Notes: generated by a model not told the origin, from the letters alone. 64,000 nucleotides of DNA from Histoplasma ohiense (GCA_017607445.1 JAEVHH010000001.1:5146001-5210000), one strand, 5' to 3'. Counted from the first letter of the stretch, positions 48,144 through 58,883 are shown. Numbers and translations: made by a program.

Positions 48144-49855
48144 GGATGATATCGGGGAGGTTCTTCTTTAGGAAATTTTATATGACCGTTCAATTAGGAA
48201 GTTAGGCAATATAGGTTTCTGATATGTTCTCCAATTACTCGCTGTCGCCAACTGTATAACTAACTTACATTCAGTTCATGAAGCAGCTTTCTTTTTCCCG
48301 AGGGAAAGGATGATGCTTGGCAAAGATAGGGATAGGTCACATGATAAATATACAATTTACCACTCCAACCAAAATTCATTCCTCCATTCACTTACCATTT
48401 ATTCCCTTAAATATTTGGGAAATGTGTGCATTTACAACCAAAAGGGCCCTGTGGTCGAGCGGTTAGGGGGTTAAAGCATAAGCCTTCCCACCCCTCAGTA
48501 TTCCCAGGCCATCCATGGGTTCGTTAGCCTCGATATGCGTTCAGGACAAATCTCCCCCTTTATAACCAAAAAAGTGGAAGGCCGAGAAAGGCGACGCGTA
48601 TCAGATGGTTGGCGCTGGTTTAATAAATCTTGGTAAGTCCCCCCCCTTCCAGTTTCTTTTTTCTTTTCCTTTCTTTTCCATTTTTTATTCCTTTAGGCCT
48701 GTTGGTTGTGTTGTTTGTAAAGGCGGTGATGGATGCACCCTGTAGGCTGCGTTGCACATCTATCGGGCGGGAATGCGAAGGAGAACTTTATTTGGGCCTC
48801 CCGATCTGGACCACCTTCACTGGCAATGCTGCGTGTTCGAATCAGAACCTCTGACATATTTTTTCTGTCCTTTTATTTTGCTTCCACTCTTATCATCCCT
48901 TTAGCGCCTCCCTATTATTTGATAGACCTTATTCTGTTTCATAGGGTATATATACTCCTCTCGGGAGAGAGTCACCTAGTCTACAAGTGTACGAGCCGTT
49001 TATCAATGTTCCATTTGCCGTATCAATATTCTACCAGCACCTTAAAAGGTCTTTTACGCAACATACCATCTACCATCCTCAATCGCGCCGAAAGCGTTGA
49101 CATATACTACATCCATCCCAAGTGGCTTCTTGATTTCAATTTCCTCTCTCGAAGATGATCCCCTGGCTATATATCGTAGCCGACATTATGCTATTTACCT
49201 TTCGAGAAAGTGTATTGTGATCCCACTTATCACCTTGTCAACCTGAATAGCAGAAGAGTCCCACCAGTGTTCTTCTGATATAAAAAAAAAGCATGATAGT
49301 AATTATTACTACGCCATGGCCGTTATGAATGCAACACCAGGCAGGCAATAAATGGCCAACATCGTCTTGCTAGACTCGCCAACTACTGCCCCTCATGCAA
49401 GAACTATGGAACCTCAATAGCGACCTGCCCAATACGCCATTGCATATTGCGTTTATCTCTAATGGAAGCCATATTACAGTAGGTGAGGGGATATTCCAAA
49501 CCCTGGGCGATCTCTGAAATCCAGCCTCAGACGGTGTTCACCCACGGAGATAGAACCCCAACCTAGGGCTATAAAGCGAATACTCAGTATAAAACCAGAA
49601 AGGATATGCGCAAGAGGCGTTGATAAACTGAGACTAGTAATAAACCGTGTTGGTGTTACTGTCCCTCAACCAACCACTGAGTCGGCAATTCGGTTCCGGC
49701 ATTAGCGCAGGCTATGTGCCGAACTCTAACTCTATCCCGAATGCGGGGAGAAGGAATAAGGTGTATTTCAACAGTTCGACAGTTTGAGGCACGGGAGTTT
49801 TACTCTAACTTAAACGGCATAAGGTTTTTTATTTATTGTTCGAATCTACTAAATC
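48144..49855. other. Intergenic region with tRNA-like box sequences
   Basis: Between the divergent starts of PPT2 and the C45 enzyme. It has an A-box-like TGGTCGAGCGGTTAGG at about 48451-48466 and B-box-like GGTTCG at about 48519 and GTTCGAATC at about 48836. No cloverleaf can be folded around them by eye. No coding frame is convincing; a 141-residue plus-strand frame (48733-49158) lacks any motif. Confidence 0.45.
48444..48545 (+). repeat. Possible tRNA-derived relic (SINE-like head)
   Basis: An A-box-like element followed about 60 bp later by an imperfect B box resembles a Pol III internal promoter. The acceptor and anticodon stems do not close, so it is not a functional tRNA; a decayed tRNA or the head of a tRNA-derived SINE is possible. 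Confidence 0.25.
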
Positions 49856-51276
49856 ATGCTTGCAATATCTTGTGAAGGGAATTCTTTTGAGGTATTAAAA
49901 GAATAATGTTGCTATCCGAAAACATGGACGAACTATTATCGAAAACTGACAAACCCCTCCTTTGGTTCTTTCATAATAGATAGGTCTAAAACATGGTGAG
50001 GAGGCACGGGAGCAGATAGCTGGAAGCCTGGAGTTCTACAAAGGATTGTTCAAGCGGCGATGTCGGATGGATTGGCCGCACGTTTGCGCCGCTGCGGTCA
50101 AGTTCGTGCCATTCCTGGAGACATCATTTCCAGGATATATGCAGGAGATGCGAGGTGAGTTGTTTGTTTATTTCTATTCATTCATTCATTTTTTCCCTCC
50201 TCCCAGTATATAATGATATTGGCTCCATTTGTTTCATCTATCACCTGTAAATCAGGTGGATGAGATAAGGAATGTGATCAGAAAAGCTAACAATTATTTT
50301 AAATAATTAGGCATTGCCCAAGGAGCGGGTGTCCCCGTGGAATCTATCGTGGCACTGAACGTGCGCACGGAGATTGCATATGGCATGTTCAACGACGGCT
50401 GCACGGCTCTGTCCTGGAAATCAGAGGATGAGAGCTTCCTAGCTCAGAATTGGGATGTGAGAAAAACGCCTGGCCTCCAGCACCCCCTTCCCCCCCCGCC
50501 TCTATAACTAACTCCCTTGGTAAACCAACTCTAAGAAACCTATACCTATATTACAGTGGGAGCGCGAACAATCCCCCAACCTGCTCATTCTTCACATCCG
50601 CCAAACAGCAAATACAACAACAAGCACGATCCCGACAATCCACATGATAACTGAAGCCGGCATAATTGGCAAAATCGGCCTCAACAGCCACGGCGTCGGC
50701 ATCACCCTCAATGCGATAAAAGCCACTGGCGTAGACTTTGCCAAACTACCCACCCACCTCGCCCTGCGCGCGGTGCTCGATAGTGCCTCCCGTGCCGATG
50801 CCGTGGAGATATTGGAACGGTTTGGTGTCGCTGCTGCGTGTCATATTCTCGTTGCGGACCGGACGGGCGGGGTGGGCTTGGAGTGTTCGGCTAGGGATGT
50901 TGTGCGGCTGGAGATGGGAGAGCGGACAGAGGATGGTGCAGGGGATGTGGTTGGCGTAGTCACACACACTAACCATTTCATCCGTCCACATTTGGAAACG
51001 GAAGGGAAGTTGCACTTGGTTGATACCTTCGACCGATTGAAGAGGGTGAGGGAGCTGGTTGCGGACAAAGCAGCGGCGGGCCCGCCTTGTATTTCAGCGA
51101 TTGAAGACATTTTGGAGGATGAACAGGGCTACCCGACTGCTATTTGTAGAGAGGTAACAAGAGAGAGCTCCATCGCAACCCTGTTTAGTATTGTGATGGA
51201 TTTGGGGAAGGGGAGGGGGTCGATCAAAATTGGAAGGCCGGTTAAGCCTGAGGGGTTGGTTGAGTTACGGCCTTGA
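49856..51276 (+). CDS. Isopenicillin-N N-acyltransferase-like protein (peptidase family C45)
   Basis: Four exons: 49856-49891, 49980-50154, 50311-50456 and 50557-51276, introns of 88, 156 and 100 bp, 358 residues, matching the 357 of Penicillium AatA. The first exon encodes only MLAISCEGNSFE, which joins to IGLKHGEEAREQI as in the family. C45 enzymes are Ntn hydrolases whose precursor cleaves itself at Gly-Cys, exposing the nucleophile; here that is FNDGCTALSW with Cys at residue 101. Conserved blocks follow: the NWDW motif, GKIGLNSHGVG and CHILVADR. In penicillin producers AatA swaps the side chain of isopenicillin N; most fungi carry such paralogues without penicillin genes and their substrate is unknown. 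The C-terminus ELRP is not a peroxisomal PTS1 signal. No beta-lactam synthesis genes are nearby. Confidence 0.88.
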
Positions 51277-52098
51277 TTTAGAGGATTTCTCTCTTTTCTA
51301 CTTTTCCGATTCAATAGTTACTTACTACGAGGGATGCCTTGGAGTAAGTTGTTGATTTCTAACATTTGACATCAGGGCAATCAATCCACATGTTGCGGAT
51401 ATAGTGCCTGTTGCTGAATAAATGCCACCACTACGATAAATCTATGACCGTAAAAGACGAAATGTGCCACTGTAGACTAGTGTTTTTGTGGTACAATTTG
51501 TACAATTCACTCCGTACATGCGGAGTATATTATGCAAGCGGAGGGGGCCAACAACGAGCATTGCAAGAAAAACCAGGGTGAAGGCCTGAAGGGTCACAGA
51601 AAAAACCAGAGAGATAAAAACCATAACATCCAATTCCACGAGAAGACACCAAAAGAGACATATTCCCTCAATGTGAAAGCAAAAGCCCAGTTTTAAGAAT
51701 GGTTATATATTACATCGCGGAAGGTTAGTTGAGGATTCACAGTTTGTTCTTTCACAACCAAGCTCATAGATAAATGTAGTACTCATTCATATTCACCCGT
51801 ATCGTCCCAGGGAACATACTTCCGTTTCTAGAGAACCATGGTTGTCACTCCATTCCCGTTCCCGGGCCAGCCTCTGATCCCAATCCATCCCTATCTCTTT
51901 CCATACACACTTCTCTATGCTTGAAGAAGGATGCGACTGGCATGCTATGACCAGCCAAGGGGGGAAATACAAAAAACGAACTAGTGGATTCGAGGAGAAA
52001 AATTCTAAAATTTATGATGCGAGAAATAGATGGCGTACAAAGTCGGGCGTCAGATATAGAGAGAGGACCGGGGCGAAAAAATATGAGAGGTATTGGCT
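51277..52098. other. Intergenic region between the C45 gene and ATP19
   Basis: About 0.8 kb between two converging genes, so it holds two 3' flanks. An imperfect hairpin ACTCCG...CGGAGT lies at 51509-51526. No gene is seen. Confidence 0.5.
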
Positions 52099-52638
52099 TT
52101 ATTGTTTCATTTTCTTCTCCTCAGCCTCTATGTTTTTTAGGAAGTCCCTGTGTTGCAGTTAGAATAATGATTTTTCATTGATGTTTTTGATATTGGAAGG
52201 ACGCAGACGATAGTTGACAAAAGCAATAACGCGGTCCGAAGTAGAAAATGGGTGAAAGTGCATATATGGGGCGAAATGCCGTTCGGACGTACTGGATAAA
52301 TTGTTCCTCGTCCTTGCTGCTGGCCTTGATGGGCGGTCCCTGTTTCTTATCCGTCTTTCCTGGCATCGCAAGGTAGCAGCCGAGGAAGGTAGTTCCAAGA
52401 GTCGCCATGGAAAGCTATTGGGTAATTATTCAAGTCAGCACAACGATCTAAATTCAAGCATAGTTATGTGCTTCATTTCTGCGCTACCAATTAGGCAGGA
52501 TATGGAGTTCGACCCGCAGCTATAATGTGATTGATACTGCTGGAGACTCTCAGGGTGAGAATATGTATGAACAGGAGCATGAACACATACGACGTGGGAG
52601 CCAATTTGGCGGCCAGCAATTGTGTAGTAAACGACCAT
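52099..52638 (-). CDS. ATP19: Mitochondrial ATP synthase subunit k
   Basis: Three small exons: 52638-52591, 52414-52293 and 52147-52099, introns of 176 and 145 bp, 72 residues. The assembled protein begins MVVYYTIAGRQIGSHV, continues LSMATLGTTFLGCYLAM (single membrane helix, about 17-33), then SSKDEEQFIQDFLKNIEAEE and ends KKMKQ. This matches the fungal subunit k family, an inner-membrane accessory of the F1Fo ATP synthase that supports dimerisation and cristae shape. All junctions are GT/AG (GTATGT, GTACGT) and keep frame. The exons are too short to stand out as open frames. The neighbour in divergent orientation is another mitochondrial inner-membrane gene, so co-regulation is plausible. 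Confidence 0.9.
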
Positions 52639-53180
52639 TGTGAGGACTAAAATGGCAATTGAGGTGTGGAATGGTCAACTGAGATGACTGTTGATAGGTC
52701 CCGCGACTGGAGCTGGTGGTTTTGTTTGATATTTGAACAAGTTGAACCAAGAATTTGATGTTGGAGGTTCTCATGTCATGACGCTATTCCTATTACAATT
52801 AGTGCGGCTGCATCAAGCCGAAAACCGCTGATAGGCCAATCAGAATACAGAGCGGCTCTTTACGGAGGAGAAAACTTCCAGATCAGGTACCTCAGCCATC
52901 ATCATTGCTTGCAATTTCCTGTACAAATTGTTTGCGATGTACTTCATGTGGAGGTACCACACGTTTTGCCTATATTTCCCGACTTGGGTGGTCTGATCAC
53001 AGGCAGTGTCTTCCCATATATGGAAGTTGATCCCCATTTTCCTGCTCACCCGTATCCATTCTTCTATCTGTTTTCTCGCTTCAGAATAGGTGATATTAGT
53101 ATTGTTCCAGCGTCTGAGGCGGAAACGAAAGGGACCATCTGGAGCTCCTATCTACCTCAAGGGCATAAATATATCATATC
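52639..53180. promoter_or_regulatory. Divergent promoter of ATP19 and the MTP18-family gene
   Basis: 542 bp separate the two start codons. A Msp1-like or other gene is not present here; the one 69-residue minus frame is unsupported. I see no TATA box that clearly serves either side. The span is the only place for both promoters. Confidence 0.6.
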
Positions 53181-54336
53181 ATGGCTTGGGGTTTTAGCAA
53201 GCAACCCCAAGCAGACGACAACGACGATGACGCTACAAATAAAGCATCCCATAACGACAACCTTGCTATCCGCCGAAAACTAAACCCAGAACTGCAAAAA
53301 CTTATTGACCGTGAAGATGAACTCCTGGACCAGTTTTATGATGGCTAGTATGGGTCACCAATACATATTTCTCACTCCAAAGTCTCAATCACAACAAAAC
53401 CCTCAATAACAATGGCCTAGCGCTGTGGATTCCACCGATACCAAATACCGATACGCAGCATACACGAACCGCATCCGCACTATCCTCCTCTCCGCGCACC
53501 GCTATGTCGCTTATACCTCCGACATTGGCGAATCCTTCCGCCCCGTCGCTCATCCCTGGCTCGTCCGCAGCGCATATGGTATTTCCTGGGCTTACATATT
53601 AGGCGATGTTGCCAACGAAGGCTACAAAGCCTATCTGCGGAACATGCGAGTGTTAGCCCCGGCATGTGATGCGTATCACAATGCGACTGGAACTATGTCA
53701 AGTGGGCTGGCGATTGATGCAGTGGCGAGACGCAAGCTCCAACATAAAAGCCAGTCAACCGAGCAGGAGGAAACGTTCAACTCCACAACATCTAGGGCAC
53801 ATCCGCTGCCCTGGCCGGATCCGGAGGAGGATACCCTGGTGCCTTGGCGGACGACGAAGATTCCCTTGGTGGAAGATTATCGGGCTGTCATGGCTGAACG
53901 CGCTGTTTTCCAGGCAGTGGCTAGTATGGGTTTACCTGCATTGACGATCCATTCTGTGGTAAAGTATTCTGGGCGTGCGTTTAGGGGGGCGAAGAATACT
54001 ATGATTCGCACATGGCTGCCGATTGGGGTAAGGTCCTCGTACCGCGATGGGTGGTAGGTAGGCATAGTTATATTATGAGTTCTGACGGTTACTAAATAGC
54101 TCGGTCTTGCCGTTGTCCCGTTCCTGCCTTACATATTCGATAAGCCTGTCGAACGCGGTGTACAGTGGGCGTTCCACAATGCGTTCCGTGTCATCGAAGG
54201 TGGACAGGCTGTAGCGCCCCTTGCTGAAGATAATAGCCAGACAACCTCCGTGATTTTTTCGAATCTGGAGCAACACCGTGAGCAGAAGAAGCAGCAAAGA
54301 GCCATGCGAAAACGGGAGCAAGAGAAGAGTGAGTAA
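53181..54336 (+). CDS. Mitochondrial fission process protein 1 / MTP18 family
   Basis: Three exons: 53181-53347, 53421-54027 and 54100-54336, introns of 73 and 72 bp, 336 residues. The first exon gives a polar acidic leader (MAWGFSKQPQADDNDDD). The family core starts around 58 with YRYAAYTNRIRTILLSAHRY, YVAYTSDIGESFRPVAHP and WAYILGDVANEGYKAY. Later blocks are AERAVFQAVASMGLPALTIH and, after the second intron, LGLAVVPFLPYIFDKPVE, which matches the end of the MTP18 domain. A charged tail rich in K/R/E/Q closes the protein. Human MTFP1 is an inner-membrane protein that influences mitochondrial fission; the fungal role is inferred from homology. The insert between core blocks (about 150-200) is species-specific. 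Confidence 0.9.
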
Positions 54337-54969
54337 GTTAGGTAGGTCGAGATGAATTGGTGACTCTAGGAGTTCGGGTGGTGGGTTCCAGAAAAATCTC
54401 CTTTCATATATCCGATTTTATCTCCTGATTTCGATTTTCTCTCATGGCATGCAATGCACATGTACCTTGCATTTTCCTGGTGTTAATCCTGCTTCGTGTT
54501 CAACCCCTCTCCACATTTGATGAAAATATACGGACTCAAAAGGAAGTGGCTTCTATCATTTTTTTCGTTTCCATCATTTGTTTCCCTGTGACTGTGACTC
54601 CACATCATTCAGCAGACTCAAAACCGGACCCATCAGCTTCGCTTAGGTCTCCCGATTATGAACGGGCTCCGGACAGAGAAACAGGATCAAGACATACCTC
54701 TCCCCTTTTTATAGCTAACCGATGTCGTTTTTCAGCTCGTATGGACTGCTATGTATCAACACGATGTCCTGTGGTTCGTGCGATCAGCGGATGGAAATGG
54801 TTCGTGCAATAGCTGAATATCGCTAGATATTATTTATTGAATTGTACTGTACATATCTGTATATATAGTTATCGTCAATATATTAATGATGAAATACAAT
54901 ACTCATTTTCCGATACTCTAGCTCTGGAAGCCTGGTAGACCACAATATCAAATCCGCCCCAACCGAATA
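54337..54969. other. Intergenic region upstream of tRNA-Thr
   Basis: Contains the 3' flank of the MTP18-family gene. A 122-residue plus-strand frame at 54444-54812 shows no motif and is likely chance. Confidence 0.5.
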
Positions 54970-55041
54970 CGCCCGCGTGGCTTAGTGGTAAAGCGTATCA
55001 CTAGTAATGATAAGATCCTCGGTTCGATTCCGAGTGTGGGC
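54970..55041 (+). tRNA. tRNA-Thr (AGT anticodon)
   Basis: A full 72-nt cloverleaf without intron. The acceptor GCCCGCG pairs with TGTGGGC through two G-U pairs, with discriminator A. The D arm is GCTT...AAGC, the anticodon arm TATCA-CTAGTAA-TGATA with anticodon AGT, and the T arm CTCGG-TTCGATT-CCGAG. Internal A and B boxes are intact. A TTTT terminator is at 55056-55059. It reads ACU, and ACC after deamination of A34 to inosine. Confidence 0.95.
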
Positions 55042-55055
55042 AGGTTGATGATATT

Positions 55056-55059
55056 GTTT
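55056..55059 (+). terminator. Pol III terminator of tRNA-Thr
   Basis: TTTT begins 15 nt after the discriminator base, the first run of four T downstream. Confidence 0.75.
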
Positions 55060-55741
55060 TGTTGATGTAAAATTTTTGTATCACAAAATTTTTGTTCTTC
55101 TGCATCCTTTTTTTGCCTTTTAAGATTAGAACCGGTTGGGAAGGACGGACGGTGATATTGTATTGTTAAGGTTCGGAGGGAAGAAGAACCAACCACAAGC
55201 AAAAATTATCTATAATTTTTAAATTTGTTCAATTCATCCGCTCCATTATATCGCAGGAACTTTTTTGGAAAGACAAAGCGACAACGAATATCGGTACATA
55301 TATTTACATATCTATCTATACCTTTGTACATAGTTTATATCTATCAATATATATGCAATCTTTTGTATGTGCATCAGGGCTATTCAAAATGGAAGAAAGT
55401 AATTTTCAATGAATCTGACAGAAGAATGCAAGAAAGTTTATAGATGGACAAACGTGTTGTTAGGGTATCACTTCATAAATAAGAAAAGAATGAGGAGATA
55501 TAGTATCCTCGTTCGATTTCGATGCATTCCAATGTATGTGGGGGTGAGGAGGCGTTGAGTGTGTTAAGGATGCAGAATAATGGAGGCGACATCGAGGTTG
55601 AGGGTATCTAATTCGTTATATTCTTTTCGCAGTCGTTAGTCTAGTCGGCCGTTGTACTCTACGTTATATCGAAAGGTCGTATCTATATAGTTCCTCGGTG
55701 CGTCGATTCTGGCAACATTAGTTCGGCACAATCATTCGATT
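55060..55741. other. Intergenic DNA after tRNA-Thr
   Basis: AT-rich, no coding frame; it includes the 3' flank of the membrane-protein gene that ends at 55742. Confidence 0.5.
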
Positions 55742-56854
55742 CTATATCACACGTCCCTTCTCCTCTAGTGAGTTCATCATGGTCATTCTGAGTTTGGTGT
55801 TAATCACACCACCGAATCCGTAAGCGGGGACTATTCGTCCAATACGAGCCATGACGCTTGGTGCCCAATCCCTTTTGATCCGGGCCCATCTATCTGCTGC
55901 ATTTAACCCGCCGGGTGGTTGGCGATTGTAAAGATCCAGACCTAACAGATGAAACGGTGTGCTGAAAAACTGGACGGACGCCGGGATGGAGAATTGGGCC
56001 AGAGCAGATTTGGAGGATGGTGTGGAGGCGAGGATATCTGGGATGTGGGGCGAAAGAAGCGTGGGGAGATTGAAGGATGCGAATATTGTCATACTGTCGC
56101 GGAGGCAGAAAAGAGCAAATGAGCGTTTAGGCATTGGCAAAGTCTGAGAAGGAGTTTTGGCAGTGGATACAGAAGGAACGGTCTGAGAAGAGTTTTGCTT
56201 CAGATTTTGCATTCCCGTCGACTTTGGTGGTGTGCTCGGCGCTGGAGCGGTGCCCTGCGCTCCAAATATACGCGCAAATCGAGCGTCTTTGTAAACGCAT
56301 ATGGACATATTGACAACAGCGGTACAAATGAATTTGGCAGGGCCCGCTGAGACATGGGCAAATTTGCGGTCATCCGTTGTCGACGTAATGGTGTCGATGA
56401 CATTAGCTGTTAAGTATGTGGATCCGTATAGGGTGTATATGAGGAGAAACGGGGTCGAAATAAGAAAACTATGAGGCCGTTTGACGATCGCGACCAGTGA
56501 CGATTTAAGACTATGGAGGATGGGAAGACCCTTCGCAGCTTTCTCGATAATAGACCTAATTTCCATCCAAAGACGTTAGTTGGCTGCATTTTAGACTTTT
56601 GAGTAAAAACAATCAAAATTGCACACAGTACTCCTAGTATGTAGTAAATCGACTTACTTGTCAATAATGGTGATAAGCGGACATATCAATGCAGCAGACC
56701 CTGCTGCGCTGGCTGCATCTACGGCAAACCTCGATCCTAAACTCTGCGGATTCCATTTTGATGTTGACTGGGATGCTCCAGGTTTTTGCGCTCGGGCTGT
56801 GGGTGAAGAAACCTGTCCCGAGACCAACTGTGATGCCGACCCTTCTCGGCTCAT
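55742..56854 (-). CDS. Conserved membrane protein, possibly mitochondrial-carrier-like
   Basis: Two exons: 56854-56658 and 56555-55742, one 102-bp intron (GTAAGT donor), 336 residues. The start is the ATG giving MSREGSASQL. The first 45 residues are polar. Hydrophobic stretches follow at about 46-62 (AASAAGSAALICPLITI, ending P-L-I-T-I-I-D-K), about 97-118 and near 135-150, with others around 208-235 and 310-320. The segment QFSIPASVQFFSTPFHLLGLDLYNR, given here by its ends, has a P-x-H-x-x-G-x-D-x-x-N pattern that, like P-L-I-T-I-I-D-K, recalls mitochondrial carriers, although canonical PxDxxK triplicate signatures are not clear. I do not recognise a named family member. The likely place is an organellar membrane; transport activity is speculation. 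Confidence 0.72.
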
Positions 56855-57242
56855 TTTCGCAAATACAATATAGAGTGACACTAATAGACAGAAATATATA
56901 TCCAAAGAGTAACTTCTAGTATGTATACTAGAGATTGAGGAAAATTATCTCGCCTCGCGAAAGGAAAGCGAATGAATCATATTACTCAGTGCCCAGCACT
57001 CCAGAAGACAGAAGTGGGTGAGTCTACATATAAATACCGAAACAATTAATAAATATGAGAGGCAAACAATCATCAATGGCCATGTGTGGGAAGGCGAAAA
57101 GAAGGCGAAAAGAATGCAGCATTGCTCCAGAAGTAACTAACTAACTACTCCGTAGGCTTATCTCAGCGAGCTCAGACCCTCTATTGGCTCGGTTGCAGCA
57201 GCATGACACTAAACTACTTTAGTTACAAGTCATGTGATCAGA
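56855..57242. other. Promoter-side spacer between the membrane-protein gene and the LTR element
   Basis: About 390 bp of unremarkable DNA including one TACTCCGTA motif at 57146-57154. It ends at the GCAAT target duplication. Confidence 0.5.
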
Positions 57243-57247
57243 GCAAT
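57243..57247. repeat. Target-site duplication GCAAT, left copy
   Basis: GCAAT abuts the left LTR and recurs exactly after the right LTR at 58999-59003. Confidence 0.93.
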
Positions 57248-57347
57248 TGTGGGAGGATAACGTTGTTATCATTACTAAACTAACTACGCGAGAGCAACAC
57301 AATATGTTGGGGGGCACGTGATAGGGTAGCCGTAGTACCCACTAACA
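57248..57347 (-). repeat. 3' LTR of the gag-only element
   Basis: 100 bp, identical to 58899-58998. The gag frame continues into it and stops at 57284-57286, so about the last 20 codons are LTR-encoded. Confidence 0.93.
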
Positions 57348-58792
57348 CCCCCCCGTGCTACGGCGCCGCCAAAGCTCTGCCGCCCGGGGACCCCCCCTCG
57401 CTCAATTCTTCTAAAAACGCAATAATAATTAATTACAAGAATCGGACCCTGATTTCCTCTTTGGGAATAGGCGCCCGTACGGCAATAACCGTAAAAAACA
57501 GGATAACACAAGCAAAATTCCATAATCTGCTGTACCATCATTACCTTCAATCTTCTTTGCCAATTTCCTTTAACCCAATTCTTTTCCTTCCAACAAGGTC
57601 GTTCCATATGACTTATCATCAAACCAAGCCAAGTTGTATTTGACAATCCACTCTTCACAGGCATATCCATGTTCTTTATGGTAGGGACTGCCCCATCTTT
57701 CACCCATCCTTTCCCATAGATCACTCTTCGCACAATTGTATTGATAGGGTGCTCATCACCCCCTTTATCCATATCATGGTCACTATCGACATCGAGGTCA
57801 TCATCGCCCATACCATCATCGCTTGTAGGATTGTTATCACTTGTAGGATTGTCCTCCATCAATTCATCCAAACATTCCATCTTGGAATCCATATCAATAT
57901 CCACACTGTCGTAGCCACTATCATCACTGGCATCGCTGATATCATCACCAATATCATCGTTGGCATCGTTGGCATTGCTGGCATCGTTGGCATTGCTGGC
58001 ATCGTTGGCATTGCTGGCATCGTTGGCATTGCTGTCAGGCCGCCCAGCAAAGATATCTTCTATAGCTGTCCACAGAGCATAGGCAGATAGTTCCTTGAGT
58101 GTAATAAAATAAGATCTTGCTTGTGGAGTGATTGCGAACCACATGTAGTTATACAGCCACATATTGCATTCTTTCCAAAATCGTTGCATATCAGTGCTGG
58201 CATCCTCTTTGGGTCCAAGTTGCCTCTCATCTATAATATCAATTGTATGAGATTGCCTCGCTGCGAGGAGGATCTCTTTCTTCCACATTGAGTAGTTTTC
58301 ATATCCAGTCAGTACAACTGGCTCCCTTATGGGTCTCACTTGATCACAGAACTCATTAAGAATCTTCACAATAGCAGACATTCTGCCTTTTCTCTGCAGG
58401 TAGTTTGCCAGATCTGCACTAATGTTCTCATCACTAGCAGAGGGTTCACTCCTACTTGCTTTCATCTGTTGGACTTCATGCTGCAGTCTCGCGATCTCCA
58501 ACCTCATGCGAGTTCCTTCACTCACATCAACATGACTACTAGGGCCACCCGCGTTATCTGACATCTCATTGCTGTTAACCAGGTCTTCGTATTTGATATT
58601 CGACTCGTTCGATTCTTCGATCGTGTTGTCAGGTTCAAATGCCCCTGGGGCAATCACCTTGTTGGTTGCAGGCGTTGGCAAACCTGTGCTCAATCCCTGT
58701 TGTGCCTCGGGCGTTTGGGGATTTCTTCTTCTACGCGTCGTCACATAGTCCTTCGTCAAATCAGGCGTTCCACCCGATCTCAGATTAACCAT
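57284..58792 (-). CDS. Gag-like protein of the short LTR element
   Basis: From the first ATG at 58792 (MVNLRSGGTPDLTKDY) an uninterrupted frame of 502 residues. Residues about 1-120 are polar. Around 150-260 lies a Copia-type gag domain (UBN2-like): LTGYENYSMWKKEILLAARQ, then a tryptophan-rich WKECNMWLYNYMWFAI and a following SAYALWTAIEDIF. After it come (NANDAS) repeats and an Asp-rich stretch with many D-D and S-D pairs. The C-terminal 150 residues are less family-like and may be neutral sequence still open. No zinc knuckle is visible. The protein presumably forms or joins virus-like particles with partners from an autonomous element; that is inferred from the family. The annotated start could be another downstream ATG. 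Confidence 0.8.
   Translation of the reverse strand: MVNLRSGGTPDLTKDYVTTRRRRNPQTPEAQQGLSTGLPTPATNKVIAPGAFEPDNTIEESNESNIKYEDLVNSNEMSDNAGGPSSHVDVSEGTRMRLEIARLQHEVQQMKASRSEPSASDENISADLANYLQRKGRMSAIVKILNEFCDQVRPIREPVVLTGYENYSMWKKEILLAARQSHTIDIIDERQLGPKEDASTDMQRFWKECNMWLYNYMWFAITPQARSYFITLKELSAYALWTAIEDIFAGRPDSNANDASNANDASNANDASNANDANDDIGDDISDASDDSGYDSVDIDMDSKMECLDELMEDNPTSDNNPTSDDGMGDDDLDVDSDHDMDKGGDEHPINTIVRRVIYGKGWVKDGAVPTIKNMDMPVKSGLSNTTWLGLMISHMERPCWKEKNWVKGNWQRRLKVMMVQQIMEFCLCYPVFYGYCRTGAYSQRGNQGPILVINYYCVFRRIERGGVPGRQSFGGAVARGGVSGYYGYPITCPPTYCVALA
57962..58033. repeat. 18-bp coding minisatellite in the gag-like ORF
   Basis: Four exact copies of ggcatcgttggcattgct, encoding a repeated SNANDA hexapeptide on the minus strand. 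Exact identity indicates recent expansion. Confidence 0.93.
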
Positions 58793-58883
58793 TGGGTTCA
58801 AATCACTTAACAAGCCGTCTAGGCACGCTTTTAACGATGCGTGGAGACATAGTTAGCACATTATTTCAGCGGTTCTGTTGCTT

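Noticed and set aside
48733..49158. 141-residue plus-strand ORF
   Set aside because: No motif, no plausible start context, and composition typical of intergenic DNA.
49856..51276. Penicillin biosynthesis cluster
   Set aside because: Only the C45 enzyme is present; no ACV synthetase or isopenicillin N synthase is found in the window, and such paralogues are common in non-producers.
57962..58033. Short regular repeats as a CRISPR-like array
   Set aside because: Units are contiguous without spacers, in frame within a gag-like ORF, and the genome is eukaryotic.
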